The notes beneath the pieces were generated by a model. It worked only from the letters and a program-made list of their open reading frames with translations. It did no database searches and was not told the DNA's origin. From Candidatus Woesearchaeota archaeon CG10_big_fil_rev_8_21_14_0_10_45_16 (GTDB lineage Archaea; Nanobdellota; Nanobdellia; Woesearchaeales; GW2011-AR9), in the NCBI GenBank assembly GCA_002762785.1, contig PCXY01000004.1, forward strand, positions 1-64,000: a stretch of 64,000 nucleotides of DNA. Direction: 5' to 3'. A program made the translations under genes and the position numbers. Positions within the stretch are counted from its first letter, which is position 1, and every line of letters begins with the position of its first letter. This document shows positions 31,046 to 39,065 of the stretch, piece by piece.

Positions 31046-31723
31046 ATGCCGCCTAAAAAAAAGAAAATTATCACTGTCGGTGTCGATGAAGCCGGTAGAG
31101 GTCCTGTCCTCGGCCCATTGGTCATGGCAGCGTTAGCTGTCGATGCTGAAGGCATCCAGAAATTAGGATGGATGGGTGTCAAAGACAGCAAATTGCTCAG
31201 TTCTCAAGTTCGTGAAGAACTTTTTGAAAGGATCAGGGAAGTTGTCCATGATTTTAGGGTAGAGATGATCGAACCTGACGCGATAGATCTCTCATTAGCT
31301 GAATCAAACCTTAACTGGCTGGAAGCTGATACTTCAGCAAGACTGGTCTCAGAGATGAAACCAGATGTGATCATCGTCGACTGTCCTAGTGTCAATATTG
31401 AATCATATAGGACTTACTTTCTGAGTAAGCTGCCGCCTAATCTTAAAGAGAAAGCGACGCTGCTGATGGAACATAAAGCTGATCTTAACCATATTCCTGT
31501 TGCAGCCGCTTCTATCATTGCTAAAGTGATTAGAGACAGATATATTGAACATTTAAAGACAGAGATCGGCATAGATTTTGGTTCTGGTTATATGAGCGAT
31601 CCTAAGACTCAAAAATTTCTTAAAGAACATCATGAGGAATATGCACACCTTTTCCGTAGAAGTTGGCGGTCTTATCAAAAAGTAGAAGAAGCTAAGAAAC
31701 AGAAATCATTAGGGGATTTTTAA
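31046..31723 (+). CDS. rnhB: Ribonuclease HII
   Basis: Removes RNA from RNA-DNA hybrids and single ribonucleotides from DNA. 225 aa. VGVDEAGRGPVLGPLVMAALAVD carries the first Asp-Glu pair, WMGVKDSKLLSSQVREELFERI the next Asp, and DVIIVDCPSVN plus HKADLNHIPVAAASIIAKVIRDRYIEHLK the rest of the active site and the conserved ASIIAKVxRD block. Complete. It is followed 37 bases later by a second type 2 RNase H gene (RNase HIII-like). Confidence 0.95.
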   Translation: MPPKKKKIITVGVDEAGRGPVLGPLVMAALAVDAEGIQKLGWMGVKDSKLLSSQVREELFERIREVVHDFRVEMIEPDAIDLSLAESNLNWLEADTSARLVSEMKPDVIIVDCPSVNIESYRTYFLSKLPPNLKEKATLLMEHKADLNHIPVAAASIIAKVIRDRYIEHLKTEIGIDFGSGYMSDPKTQKFLKEHHEEYAHLFRRSWRSYQKVEEAKKQKSLGDF

Positions 31724-31760
31724 GATAGTTTTTTAAATTCAAGCCACGTTATTTTTTATT

Positions 31761-32564
31761 ATGACGGTGTTTGAAGATGTTACAAAAGAGGATATAGAAA
31801 GATTATTAAAAAAAGGATATTCTATTGAAACTCCAAAAACTATCCACGAAGATTTTCGTCTTCGTAAAGGAACGGTCTCTTTGGTATATTACACTTCTGG
31901 GAAATTGTTATTGCAAGGTAAAGACGCTGATGACGTTGCCGAGGAATTAAAAAGTCTGGGCTTTAAAGAGGTTAAGAAAATTACTTTCCGCAAGGAATCA
32001 GGCTGGTTCATCGGCAGCGATGAAACCTTGAAAGGAGATACTTTCGGCGGATTGGTGGTAGCGGCGGTGAAAGCTGATGAAACTATCCGTGAACAGCTGA
32101 AAGAAGCTGGAGCGGCTGACAGCAAGACCTTGCGTGACGCTGAGATCCTGCCCTTAGCCGAGAAGATCAGGAGGATCGCTCCTTGTGAAGTCATCAGTCT
32201 CCTGCCGGAAGAATACAACCGGTTCTCTGGCGTTACCGAAATATTGAACAAGCTTCATGCTGATTCTCGGAAAGATCTCGGTCCGGGCAAACATGTGGTC
32301 GATAAATACCCCGGCTGTTCCGTCGGTGATATCATCGAAGAGAAGGCTGATTCTAAATATGTAGAAGTAGCGGCGGCATCGATACTGGCGAGAGCAGCCG
32401 GCTTGAAGCAGCTGCAATACTTGAGCCAGGAAGCTGGTTTTGAGATCCCTAAAGGATCGACGCATGTGAAAGAAGCCTTGCAGATGCTCAAAGAGAAGAA
32501 GCTGGAACCTCGGCGGTTTGTCAAGCTGCATTTCAGAAATGTGCAGGAGTTTCTCTGTGATTAA
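31761..32564 (+). CDS. rnhC: Ribonuclease HIII-like
   Basis: 267 aa. The N-terminal ~75 residues (VYYTSGKLLLQGKDADDVAEELKSLGF) form the TBP-like substrate-binding domain typical of RNase HIII. The catalytic part starts with IGSDETLKGDTFGGLVVAAV, corresponding to IGSDExGxGDxFGP, followed by GAADSKTLRDAEILPLAEKI and HVVDKYPG, and ends with AAASILARAAGLKQL. Catalytic Asp, Glu, Asp, Asp appear kept; the usual GxG after DE is TLK. RNase HIII is mainly bacterial. Probably co-transcribed with rnhB. The two neighbours share the fold and may be ancient duplicates or one may be transferred. Confidence 0.85.
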   Translation: MTVFEDVTKEDIERLLKKGYSIETPKTIHEDFRLRKGTVSLVYYTSGKLLLQGKDADDVAEELKSLGFKEVKKITFRKESGWFIGSDETLKGDTFGGLVVAAVKADETIREQLKEAGAADSKTLRDAEILPLAEKIRRIAPCEVISLLPEEYNRFSGVTEILNKLHADSRKDLGPGKHVVDKYPGCSVGDIIEEKADSKYVEVAAASILARAAGLKQLQYLSQEAGFEIPKGSTHVKEALQMLKEKKLEPRRFVKLHFRNVQEFLCD

Positions 32565-32576
32565 AAATCTAAAAGA

Positions 32577-33431
32577 TCACATATACCCCAAACTTCGGAG
32601 TTTCTGCATCATGTGCTCGGTCTCTTTGTCCTGCCTGCGGCCGTCTCGCTCTTTGCTCTTGCTCTGTTTCAGCTCTTCGATGATCTTCTCTACAGTGTCT
32701 GCCTGCGAACTGATAGGTTCGGTGATCGGCTGACAGCCCAGGCTGCGGTATCTCTGGCCGTCTTTCGCAAAATATAAACTGCAGATCGGCAGCTTTTCCT
32801 GTAAAGCGTATTCCCAGATGTCCAGTTCGGTCCAGTGAAGGAGCGGATGGACCCGGACGTGGCTGGTGCCTTCCGTAAATTCTGTCGCATAGACTCCAAA
32901 ACCATCCAGTTCAGCATCCTGTAAAGAGACAAAGTTACTATCTCCCTCTTTGATCTCTTTCTCTTTGACAACATTCCATCCGAAGTTGCTGTCTCTAGGC
33001 GAGAAATAGCGTTCTTTGTTGCGGATGCCGTGCTCATCTCTTCTGATACCCACCAGAACAGCATCAAAACCATGTTTCTCGACGGCTTTCTTCAGCGCTT
33101 TGGTCTTCAGCTCGTCGCAGCAGGTAAACGCATCGTGAGTACTGTAACCGATTCCTCTTTCAAGAGCATCCTCGTTCTTTTCCACGATCAGGTTGAAACC
33201 CCATCCTTTCGCCAAGCGGTCGCGCATCGCATACATCTCCGGAAACTTGAAGGTAGTATCGATATGCACGACTGGAAACGGGATCTCCCCATAGAACGCT
33301 TTCCTGATCAGCCACAATAATGTTGTCGAATCCTTGCCGATGCTCCAGAGGATTGCCGGCTTCTTGAACCGGCTGTACACTTCTCTGATGATAAAGATAC
33401 TTTTTTCCTCAAGATCTTTCAGCGTTGCCAT
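32577..33431 (-). CDS. cysD: CysD-like PAPS reductase/ATP sulfurylase small-subunit family protein
   Basis: 284 aa of the ATP-pyrophosphatase fold. AILWSIGKDSTTLLWLIRKAF is the PP-loop (SxGKDS), followed by VVHIDTTFKFPEMYAMRDRLAKGWGF, AFTCCDELKTKALKKA, LVGIRRDEHGIRNKERYFSPRD and HPLLHWTELDIWEYALQEKLPICSLYFAKDGQRYRSLGCQPITEP, all typical of sulfate adenylyltransferase subunit 2. CysD normally works with the GTPase CysN, which is not in the window. It lies 10 bases after a sulfatase-fold gene, so sulfate activation for a surface sulfated polymer is a plausible role; not certain without CysN. Confidence 0.85.
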   Translation of the reverse strand: MATLKDLEEKSIFIIREVYSRFKKPAILWSIGKDSTTLLWLIRKAFYGEIPFPVVHIDTTFKFPEMYAMRDRLAKGWGFNLIVEKNEDALERGIGYSTHDAFTCCDELKTKALKKAVEKHGFDAVLVGIRRDEHGIRNKERYFSPRDSNFGWNVVKEKEIKEGDSNFVSLQDAELDGFGVYATEFTEGTSHVRVHPLLHWTELDIWEYALQEKLPICSLYFAKDGQRYRSLGCQPITEPISSQADTVEKIIEELKQSKSKERDGRRQDKETEHMMQKLRSLGYM

Positions 33432-33441
33432 CTTAATTCAC

Positions 33442-35154
33442 TTAATTCAGATATCCTAATGCTTTCAGCGCCCTAAGCTGTTCTTCCGTGTATTCAACCT
33501 CTTCTTTATTCTCTGAAACCTTCTTTTCATTGTATCGATCGATCTCTTTTTCCATGGCGTTCACGCGGTCTTGCATGCTGGGGTCTACATAATGGTTCTC
33601 TAACTCCTGAGGATCAGACTGCAGTCGGAAGTAACCATAGAATGGCTGTAAGCCTTTGTCTAGTTCCGGATATGGTGATCTGATGAGCCCGAAACTCAAG
33701 CAGCGTTGATCTTCCTCACGGCCGCTGATCTTGGAAACTTTGGTGCAAGGCGTATCAGAGACGATCTTCAACGTCTTCTCCTCTTCATCCTCGAAGTTAA
33801 GAGTAAATCCTCCTCCAGAGAACGGCGGTACGATACGGTTAAGGATCATCCGTCCATCCCGGTAGATACTGATATCCTGATTCTTATAGAATGACATGAT
33901 CGGTATGTTTACAGAAGTGCCTTTGAAAGTGATCTCTGTCTCTTTCTCAAACCAAGTATAAGGCAGCAATGTCTTGACATCCGGCTTGTCGATGACTCCA
34001 GTGATAAGCTTATCCTCCGGCGTCTGTACGGAGCTGAAGATATGGCCTCGTAAGTTAAGTTCGGCAAAGCTGGAGTCATGTTTCTCCTTGCTGAGAACAT
34101 TGATGCCGTCTATACCTTCGGGGGGATTGATATCCAGCAGAGGAAGAAGAGTCGGTATCAGGTCGATCTCCCCAACCATCTTATCCACTTCCAGATGCAC
34201 CTTGTTCGGCAGGCGCATGATCCAGGGAACTTTCAGCATCTCGTTGAAAAGGGTTTCACCATGGTGGAAACTGCCATGATCCATAAACTCTTCTCCATGG
34301 TCGGAGACGACGATGATGATGGAGTTTTCATACATCCCTTTTCTCTTCAGGGCAGCCAGGACGTTACCGATCATCTTATCGTTATAAAGGATCTCGTCAT
34401 CATACAATCCCATCATCACCCTGGCGATCTCGGTCTTTTTTTCATAGGTCTCTTCAAAACCAGAGGCATTCAGGGAGAATCCAGAAGCAAAAACATCGTT
34501 GATGAACTTTTCCACGCTGTCATTGTAAGAAAAGAAATTTTTCTCTCTTGGTTCGTAAGGGTAATGGGGATCCATGTAATGAAGATAGATGAATTGTTTG
34601 CTGGTCTTGTTAAGGCTTTCGATGAAAGGGATTATCTCTCCGTTCAGCGTGTCAGAGTAGTCATCCGGGTACGTTTTCTCGATGAAAGTATCATACCCTT
34701 GGTTGAACCCGGCGGTGGTCCCGACGGCGGGATTGGCGATGAAAGCATGAGTATTGAAGCCGTTATCCTGAAGAATTTCTGGCAGCAACAGCTTCTCTTC
34801 CGTCAGCTTTCTTTCGTTGGTATCAGCTTGGTGGTTCTTAGGATAGAGGCCGGTAAAGTAGGTTGCTGTAGCCGGTTTGGTCCAGGAACTCTGGGCGAGA
34901 GCATTCCGGAAAACGATGCCGTTGTCAGCGAGCGCCTGAAGATTAGGGGCAGTATTCCTTTGGTAACCATACATCGGCAGATGATCTGCTCTTAAGGTAT
35001 CTATAAGGATGAAGATGACGTTGCAGTCTGAGCATTCGTATGCTCTTGTCTCTGCTACCGCTCCGCTGGTGAGGTTTTGTCCCGGAAGATGGAACACTAA
35101 TAGTCCTCCGCTGACGAATAATAATAGTAACAACACCCATGACTTCTTTTTCAT
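33442..35154 (-). CDS. Sulfatase-fold membrane-anchored or secreted hydrolase
   Basis: 570 aa. N-terminal signal or anchor (KKSWVLLLLLFVSGGLLVFHL) followed by LTSGAVAETRA. Alkaline phosphatase superfamily core: NVIFILIDTLRADHLPMYGY with the metal-binding Asp, SSWTKPATATYFTGLYPKNHQ in the nucleophile region, YLHYMDPHYPYEP, and SIIIVVSDHGEEFMDHGSFHHG with the DHG...H metal ligands. The nucleophile position lacks the C/S-x-P-S-R formylglycine motif; a threonine (WTKP) is in place. It is therefore probably not a classic sulfatase and may act on phosphate or phosphoglycerol groups. Coupled to the upstream phosphodiesterase gene by a 4-base overlap. Confidence 0.88.
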   Translation of the reverse strand: MKKKSWVLLLLLFVSGGLLVFHLPGQNLTSGAVAETRAYECSDCNVIFILIDTLRADHLPMYGYQRNTAPNLQALADNGIVFRNALAQSSWTKPATATYFTGLYPKNHQADTNERKLTEEKLLLPEILQDNGFNTHAFIANPAVGTTAGFNQGYDTFIEKTYPDDYSDTLNGEIIPFIESLNKTSKQFIYLHYMDPHYPYEPREKNFFSYNDSVEKFINDVFASGFSLNASGFEETYEKKTEIARVMMGLYDDEILYNDKMIGNVLAALKRKGMYENSIIIVVSDHGEEFMDHGSFHHGETLFNEMLKVPWIMRLPNKVHLEVDKMVGEIDLIPTLLPLLDINPPEGIDGINVLSKEKHDSSFAELNLRGHIFSSVQTPEDKLITGVIDKPDVKTLLPYTWFEKETEITFKGTSVNIPIMSFYKNQDISIYRDGRMILNRIVPPFSGGGFTLNFEDEEEKTLKIVSDTPCTKVSKISGREEDQRCLSFGLIRSPYPELDKGLQPFYGYFRLQSDPQELENHYVDPSMQDRVNAMEKEIDRYNEKKVSENKEEVEYTEEQLRALKALGYLN

Positions 35155-37061
35155 TGCAGCAAGTCCTCACCGTCTAATTTTTGTTTAATGTTGAAGGAAC
35201 CAAGGATCGTCGGGGCGATATCCAGCAGTGAAGCTTTCTCTTGGTTGATCTTCATGTTGCTGAACAGCACTCCTGGCACGAAGCTCGGGTCTACCAGATG
35301 ATCTCCACTCCATTTCTTTTCGTTATCGATGATCGTCTCTGGACCGAAACCACCGACCGCAGTCTGCCAGGACATACGGTAACCGGGATTGAAACCGATG
35401 ATGATATCCGGCGCGTTGTCAAGATAACCTCCAGAATAGAGCTCTTCTTTTCTATAGGCTTTATAGATGACTTTTTTCCCGGTCTTCGGATCTTTCAGCT
35501 CTTCCAATCCATCGATCATCTCTGTGACTGTCGCTTCTCTATCTTTGACTATCCCTTTGCTTTCACGTCCTTCAGCATTCACATAGATGCTGGTGAATCC
35601 TAATGAATAGGCTTTGGTCTTGGTCCAATCGACGGTCTGGAACAGCGGGTCTTCTTTACCATCTAACTCTTTATTGACGGTCATGAAACCGTTCTCTACC
35701 AGCCAATTATTGATGCTTACGGCCCTTTCAAAAGAAGTGATGCCATGGTCGGAGATGATAAACAGCCGCGTGTTCTCGTCAAGCTGTCCAAGAAGCTTTC
35801 CCAGAAAAGCATCTTTCTCTTGATAATAATCAAGCAGGGCTTTGTCGATGGCCAATCCAGGTCTATCATCTTCCAGAACTTTCTCATTCCAGAAGACGTG
35901 CTGCAGCCGGTCTGAAGTGTCGAAAACAAAAGCCAGCAGGCTTTGTTTTTTGGTCTTGAAGAGATTAAATTCTTTCCAGAACATCTTTGTCCTTTCTTCT
36001 TCTATCTCTCGTGTCTGTTCGAGGAAGGCCTTGCGGTCAAGCCGTCCGTTGACATAGCCGTCAGTCTCTTCTGGCATCCCTAACGTGTAATACGGGCCGA
36101 TCTCCTTTGCCAATTCCGATGAATATGAGCCTGGATAAGAGATGTCCAGCACCGGGTTTTCAGGATCGATCTGTAAAGTGGTCATGTACATCTGGAAAGG
36201 TTCGGTGTCTATCAGATAAACTTTGAAAGTAGCAGTGATCTTCTTCAATAAGCTTACTTTGAATGTTGCTCTTATCCAGGGGCTCCACTCTCCTTTATTT
36301 AACTGATAAGTCTGTCCGTCGACTGCAAATACCGCATCATGATCCCGACTAGGGGTTAGAGAGATGACAAGTGGTGTAGTGACGTCGATGATCTCGCCGT
36401 TTTTTATGGTTCGTGGTCCGGTCAGGAAAGTGTTGACCTGGCTGTCTTCAACGGAAACAGAAATCACTTTCTCTTTATCAGCCGCTTCAAAGGTCTTATC
36501 GGAAGTATAAAAGCTGTAACCGCTGAGAAATCCTTTTATGTCCGGGACGCCGAGACCAGAGAACATCTTTCCGGATACTTTTTCCGGAGGAAAAGTTACC
36601 GGCCAGCGGATGATGGTCGTATCGATCCCCGCATCAGAAGTCAATTTCCAGAAGGGGGTTCCTTTCACATAACTCTCGTAGCTTGTGCCACCTAGACCTT
36701 CCTTTGGCTTGGCTAAAGATAGTTCCGGGATCATCCTCTGCGGATCTCTTCGTATGAAATCAAAGATATTGTGTTTTCCAGGGTTAAGGCCGGTAGAGAT
36801 AGAGACCCAGGCCACAGGGCTTTCCGGCGGGGTGACTGTATCTAACCGTAGGAATGATCCCTTGTCGGCTAGTATCTGGAAGTTAGGTAGTTTCCCTGCC
36901 GCCATGAGGCTTTTTGTCACCTTGTGATCCATGCCGTCTATGCCGATGATCAATACCTTTTGGTCCATTTTTTCTTTACCCCTAAATGTATCGAATGTAA
37001 GATAGGCAGCACCGATGACGATGATTATCAGAAGCCATGCTCCTATCTTATTTTTTGCCAT
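35151..37061 (-). CDS. Alkaline phosphatase-superfamily phosphodiesterase (nucleotide pyrophosphatase type)
   Basis: 636 aa. An N-terminal membrane anchor (IGAWLLIIIVIGAAYLTF) and an extracellular enzyme domain. KVLIIGIDGMDHKVTKSLMAAGKLPNF holds the first metal ligand; TPPESPVAWVSISTGLNPGKHNIFDFI is the nucleophile region typical of type I phosphodiesterase/nucleotide pyrophosphatases; DENTRLFIISDHGITSFERAVSINNWL supplies SDHG; WSGDHLVDPSFVPGVLFSN is the C-terminal ligand region. A beta-rich insert lies at ~210-320. It overlaps the next gene by 4 bases and the small membrane gene upstream by 19 bases, forming one operon toward cysD. Confidence 0.88.
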   Translation of the reverse strand: MAKNKIGAWLLIIIVIGAAYLTFDTFRGKEKMDQKVLIIGIDGMDHKVTKSLMAAGKLPNFQILADKGSFLRLDTVTPPESPVAWVSISTGLNPGKHNIFDFIRRDPQRMIPELSLAKPKEGLGGTSYESYVKGTPFWKLTSDAGIDTTIIRWPVTFPPEKVSGKMFSGLGVPDIKGFLSGYSFYTSDKTFEAADKEKVISVSVEDSQVNTFLTGPRTIKNGEIIDVTTPLVISLTPSRDHDAVFAVDGQTYQLNKGEWSPWIRATFKVSLLKKITATFKVYLIDTEPFQMYMTTLQIDPENPVLDISYPGSYSSELAKEIGPYYTLGMPEETDGYVNGRLDRKAFLEQTREIEEERTKMFWKEFNLFKTKKQSLLAFVFDTSDRLQHVFWNEKVLEDDRPGLAIDKALLDYYQEKDAFLGKLLGQLDENTRLFIISDHGITSFERAVSINNWLVENGFMTVNKELDGKEDPLFQTVDWTKTKAYSLGFTSIYVNAEGRESKGIVKDREATVTEMIDGLEELKDPKTGKKVIYKAYRKEELYSGGYLDNAPDIIIGFNPGYRMSWQTAVGGFGPETIIDNEKKWSGDHLVDPSFVPGVLFSNMKINQEKASLLDIAPTILGSFNIKQKLDGEDLLQ

Positions 37062-37258
37062 AATGAGATAACTCTCTTCTTAACTGGTCGGTAAAAGTAT
37101 CTGGCGCAGAAGCCGCCCACTGCGGTGACGATGCCGACGATGACCGGCCACAAAGAACCGGTAATCATCCCCCCCGTTCCGGGATCGATATAAGCTGCTG
37201 CGCTGACTGAACTGATAGATATAGCTAATATGCAGCAAGACCACTTCATTTTTGACAC
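37043..37258 (-). CDS. Small membrane protein (YIDPGTGxM type)
   Basis: 71 aa. A signal peptide-like start (WSCCILAISISSVSAAAYIDPGTGGM), then one membrane helix (SLWPVIVGIVTAVGGFCARYF) and a basic tail YRPVKKRVISLWQKIR. I recall similar small proteins with the AYIDPGTGSM signature near sulfatase and phosphodiesterase genes. First gene of the 37.3-32.6 kb operon; overlaps the phosphodiesterase gene by 19 bases, so the two are likely linked in function. Confidence 0.75.
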   Translation of the reverse strand: MSKMKWSCCILAISISSVSAAAYIDPGTGGMITGSLWPVIVGIVTAVGGFCARYFYRPVKKRVISLWQKIR

Positions 37259-37376
37259 TCTTAGACCACCCTTTCAGTTAAAGTATTCCTAAGTTATTTA
37301 TATTCTTTCTGATATTATATCGTCATCGCTCTGGACTCGCAATACTTTTATAAAGTTCCTCCTCTCTTAAATTAGC

Positions 37377-38210
37377 ATGGCTGAGGAACTGACTGATGAG
37401 CAGCGGAAGAAGCTGGAAGAGAAGCTGCGAAGCATGTCTCCTGAAGAGATTGCCGCCCTTCAGAAACAGCAGTGCGTCTTCTGTCAGATCGTGGAAGGCA
37501 AGATACCCACTAAAAAGATCTACGAGGATGAGACCTGCCTGATCATCCTTGACATCAACCCGGCTGCCAAAGGTCATCTGCTGCTGATCCCCAGACAGCA
37601 TCATCCGATCATGCCTCTTATCTCTGACAAAGAGCTGAGCCATCTCTATCTGGTGGCTAAATTTGTTTCTCAATCTTTGTTGCGGGAGCTGAAAGCTTCC
37701 GGCACGACCATTTTCGCCGCCAACGGCGCCGCTGCCGGTCAGAGAGTTCCTCATTTCATCCTTCATGTAATACCAAGGAAAGACGGCGACAAGATCCTGC
37801 CTAGTGAAGAGAAGATGATAGATATTGGGATGATCGGGAACGTCAAAGAGACCATCCAGAACCAGCTGTTCCAAGAGCTTGGTGTGAAGAAAAAGGTGGT
37901 ATCGGTACAGAAAAAGCTGGAAGCTGGGCCGGAAAATGAGCCCGAAGAGATAGAAGAACCGCCGCAAGGATCTGAAGATGAAGCTGAAGCTGAGGAAGCT
38001 GAAAAGTTCAGGAAACCGACTGCGAGAAGACCTCGATCAAAAAAGACCCGGAAAAGCAAAGAGGAAGACGTAGAAGAACCGCCGCAAGGGTCTGAAGATG
38101 AAGAAGAAGCGGAAGCGGCGGGAGAGTTTGGGACGTCTCCTACCAGAAAAGTGAAAAAAGACAAGGACGATGCCGTCTCTCTGGATGACATCGCCGACCT
38201 GTTCAGGTAA
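37377..38210 (+). CDS. HIT-domain protein with acidic repeat tail, catalytic His replaced
   Basis: 277 aa. The HIT fold is clear: CVFCQIVEGKIPTKKIYEDETCLIILDINPAAKGHLLLIPRQHH and AAAGQRVPHFILHVIPRKDG. The family catalytic triad reads H-x-H-x-H; here it is H126-F-I-L-H130, so the middle, nucleophilic histidine is Ile. The C-terminal ~90 residues are a low-complexity tail with two copies of EEPPQGSEDE separated by basic blocks (RRPRSKKTRKSK), ending in SLDDIADLFR, which could be a docking helix. Two bases separate it from a second HIT gene. Likely a binding protein rather than a hydrolase. Confidence 0.85.
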   Translation: MAEELTDEQRKKLEEKLRSMSPEEIAALQKQQCVFCQIVEGKIPTKKIYEDETCLIILDINPAAKGHLLLIPRQHHPIMPLISDKELSHLYLVAKFVSQSLLRELKASGTTIFAANGAAAGQRVPHFILHVIPRKDGDKILPSEEKMIDIGMIGNVKETIQNQLFQELGVKKKVVSVQKKLEAGPENEPEEIEEPPQGSEDEAEAEEAEKFRKPTARRPRSKKTRKSKEEDVEEPPQGSEDEEEAEAAGEFGTSPTRKVKKDKDDAVSLDDIADLFR

Positions 38211-38212
38211 AG

Positions 38213-38737
38213 ATGGAATGCGAATACTGTGAGATAATCAATGGTAAAGGAAGAGCAGAAGTCCTTTACGAAGACAATGATGTAGCTATCGCTGTCAAAG
38301 ACAAAGTGTTCACACCCGGCCAAATCACTATCTTCCCTAAAAAACATTACACAATATTAGAGATGGTCCCTAGCAGAGTCCTTGAGAAATGCGTCGCATT
38401 CGCCAATAAGACCAGCAAGGCTGTCTTTGCCGGGATGGGCAGCCAGGGGACGAATATCATCATCCAGAACGGGCTGGGTGCCGGCCAGTCTGTACCGCAT
38501 TTTGGCATCGAGGTAGTTCCCAGACGTGAAGGAGATGCTGTAAACTTACAGTGGGAATCGCGGCAGCTGGCTGAAGATGAGGTGGAGATGACTTTCAGTC
38601 GGCTCAAGAAAGAAGTTCCCGATATCGTCAAAAGGGGATTGAAAGGCGAAGAGACCGTCGAGGCTATCGAAGAGGATCAGGAAGAAAGATCGACTAAAGA
38701 CAGTTACCTTCTAAAATCATTGCGAAGAATCCCTTAA
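38213..38737 (+). CDS. HIT-domain protein without catalytic histidines
   Basis: 174 aa. The HIT core is visible (CEYCEIINGKGRAEVLYEDNDVAIAVKDKVFTPGQITIFPKKHYTILE, GLGAGQSVPHFGIEVVPRREGD). The triad position reads H96-F-G-I-E100, so both the nucleophile and the third histidine are gone. It follows the first HIT gene directly, with a GTAAAG between stop and start, so a heterodimer is likely since HIT proteins dimerise. Overlaps convergently by 4 bases with the small membrane gene at 38734. Confidence 0.85.
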   Translation: MECEYCEIINGKGRAEVLYEDNDVAIAVKDKVFTPGQITIFPKKHYTILEMVPSRVLEKCVAFANKTSKAVFAGMGSQGTNIIIQNGLGAGQSVPHFGIEVVPRREGDAVNLQWESRQLAEDEVEMTFSRLKKEVPDIVKRGLKGEETVEAIEEDQEERSTKDSYLLKSLRRIP

Positions 38738-39021
38738 CGTTTCTTGTTGAGATATGTCGACATCAGCGTGGAGATGATCGTTATCCAGATGATGCCTGAG
38801 ATCAGCAGATGAAGAAAGTTATCCCAGCCGCTAAGATAGATCATGGCGGCGATGGCGATGATGCCGATAGCCAGGTTTAACGGCAGAATCTTCTTAAGAC
38901 CTTCCCGCAGGATGTCCATATTTGTGGGTTTTCCTTTTGGTTCCTGGCGTTTCTGCTGAAGCTTGTACTCCCGGATAACTTTTTCACGGAACAGCTTTTC
39001 TTCTAAAGGCGTCATCTCCAT
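38734..39021 (-). CDS. Small two-helix membrane protein
   Basis: 95 aa. A charged N-terminal helix (EEKLFREKVIREYKLQQKRQEPKGKP) is followed by two membrane segments (LNLAIGIIAIAAMIYLSGW, LLISGIIWITIISTLMSTYL). A TATA-like ATTATAAA lies upstream on the minus strand, so it may have its own promoter although it is 44 bases after the PBP-like gene. Function unknown. Confidence 0.65.
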   Translation of the reverse strand: MEMTPLEEKLFREKVIREYKLQQKRQEPKGKPTNMDILREGLKKILPLNLAIGIIAIAAMIYLSGWDNFLHLLISGIIWITIISTLMSTYLNKKR

Positions 39022-39065
39022 GGACGGGAGGAAAGGAGAAAGAGTTTATAATATTTGTTGCTCAT

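Noticed and set aside
34078-34995. 305-aa plus-strand ORF
   Set aside because: Exact antisense of the sulfatase-fold gene, which has clear family motifs; no family features in the plus-strand reading.
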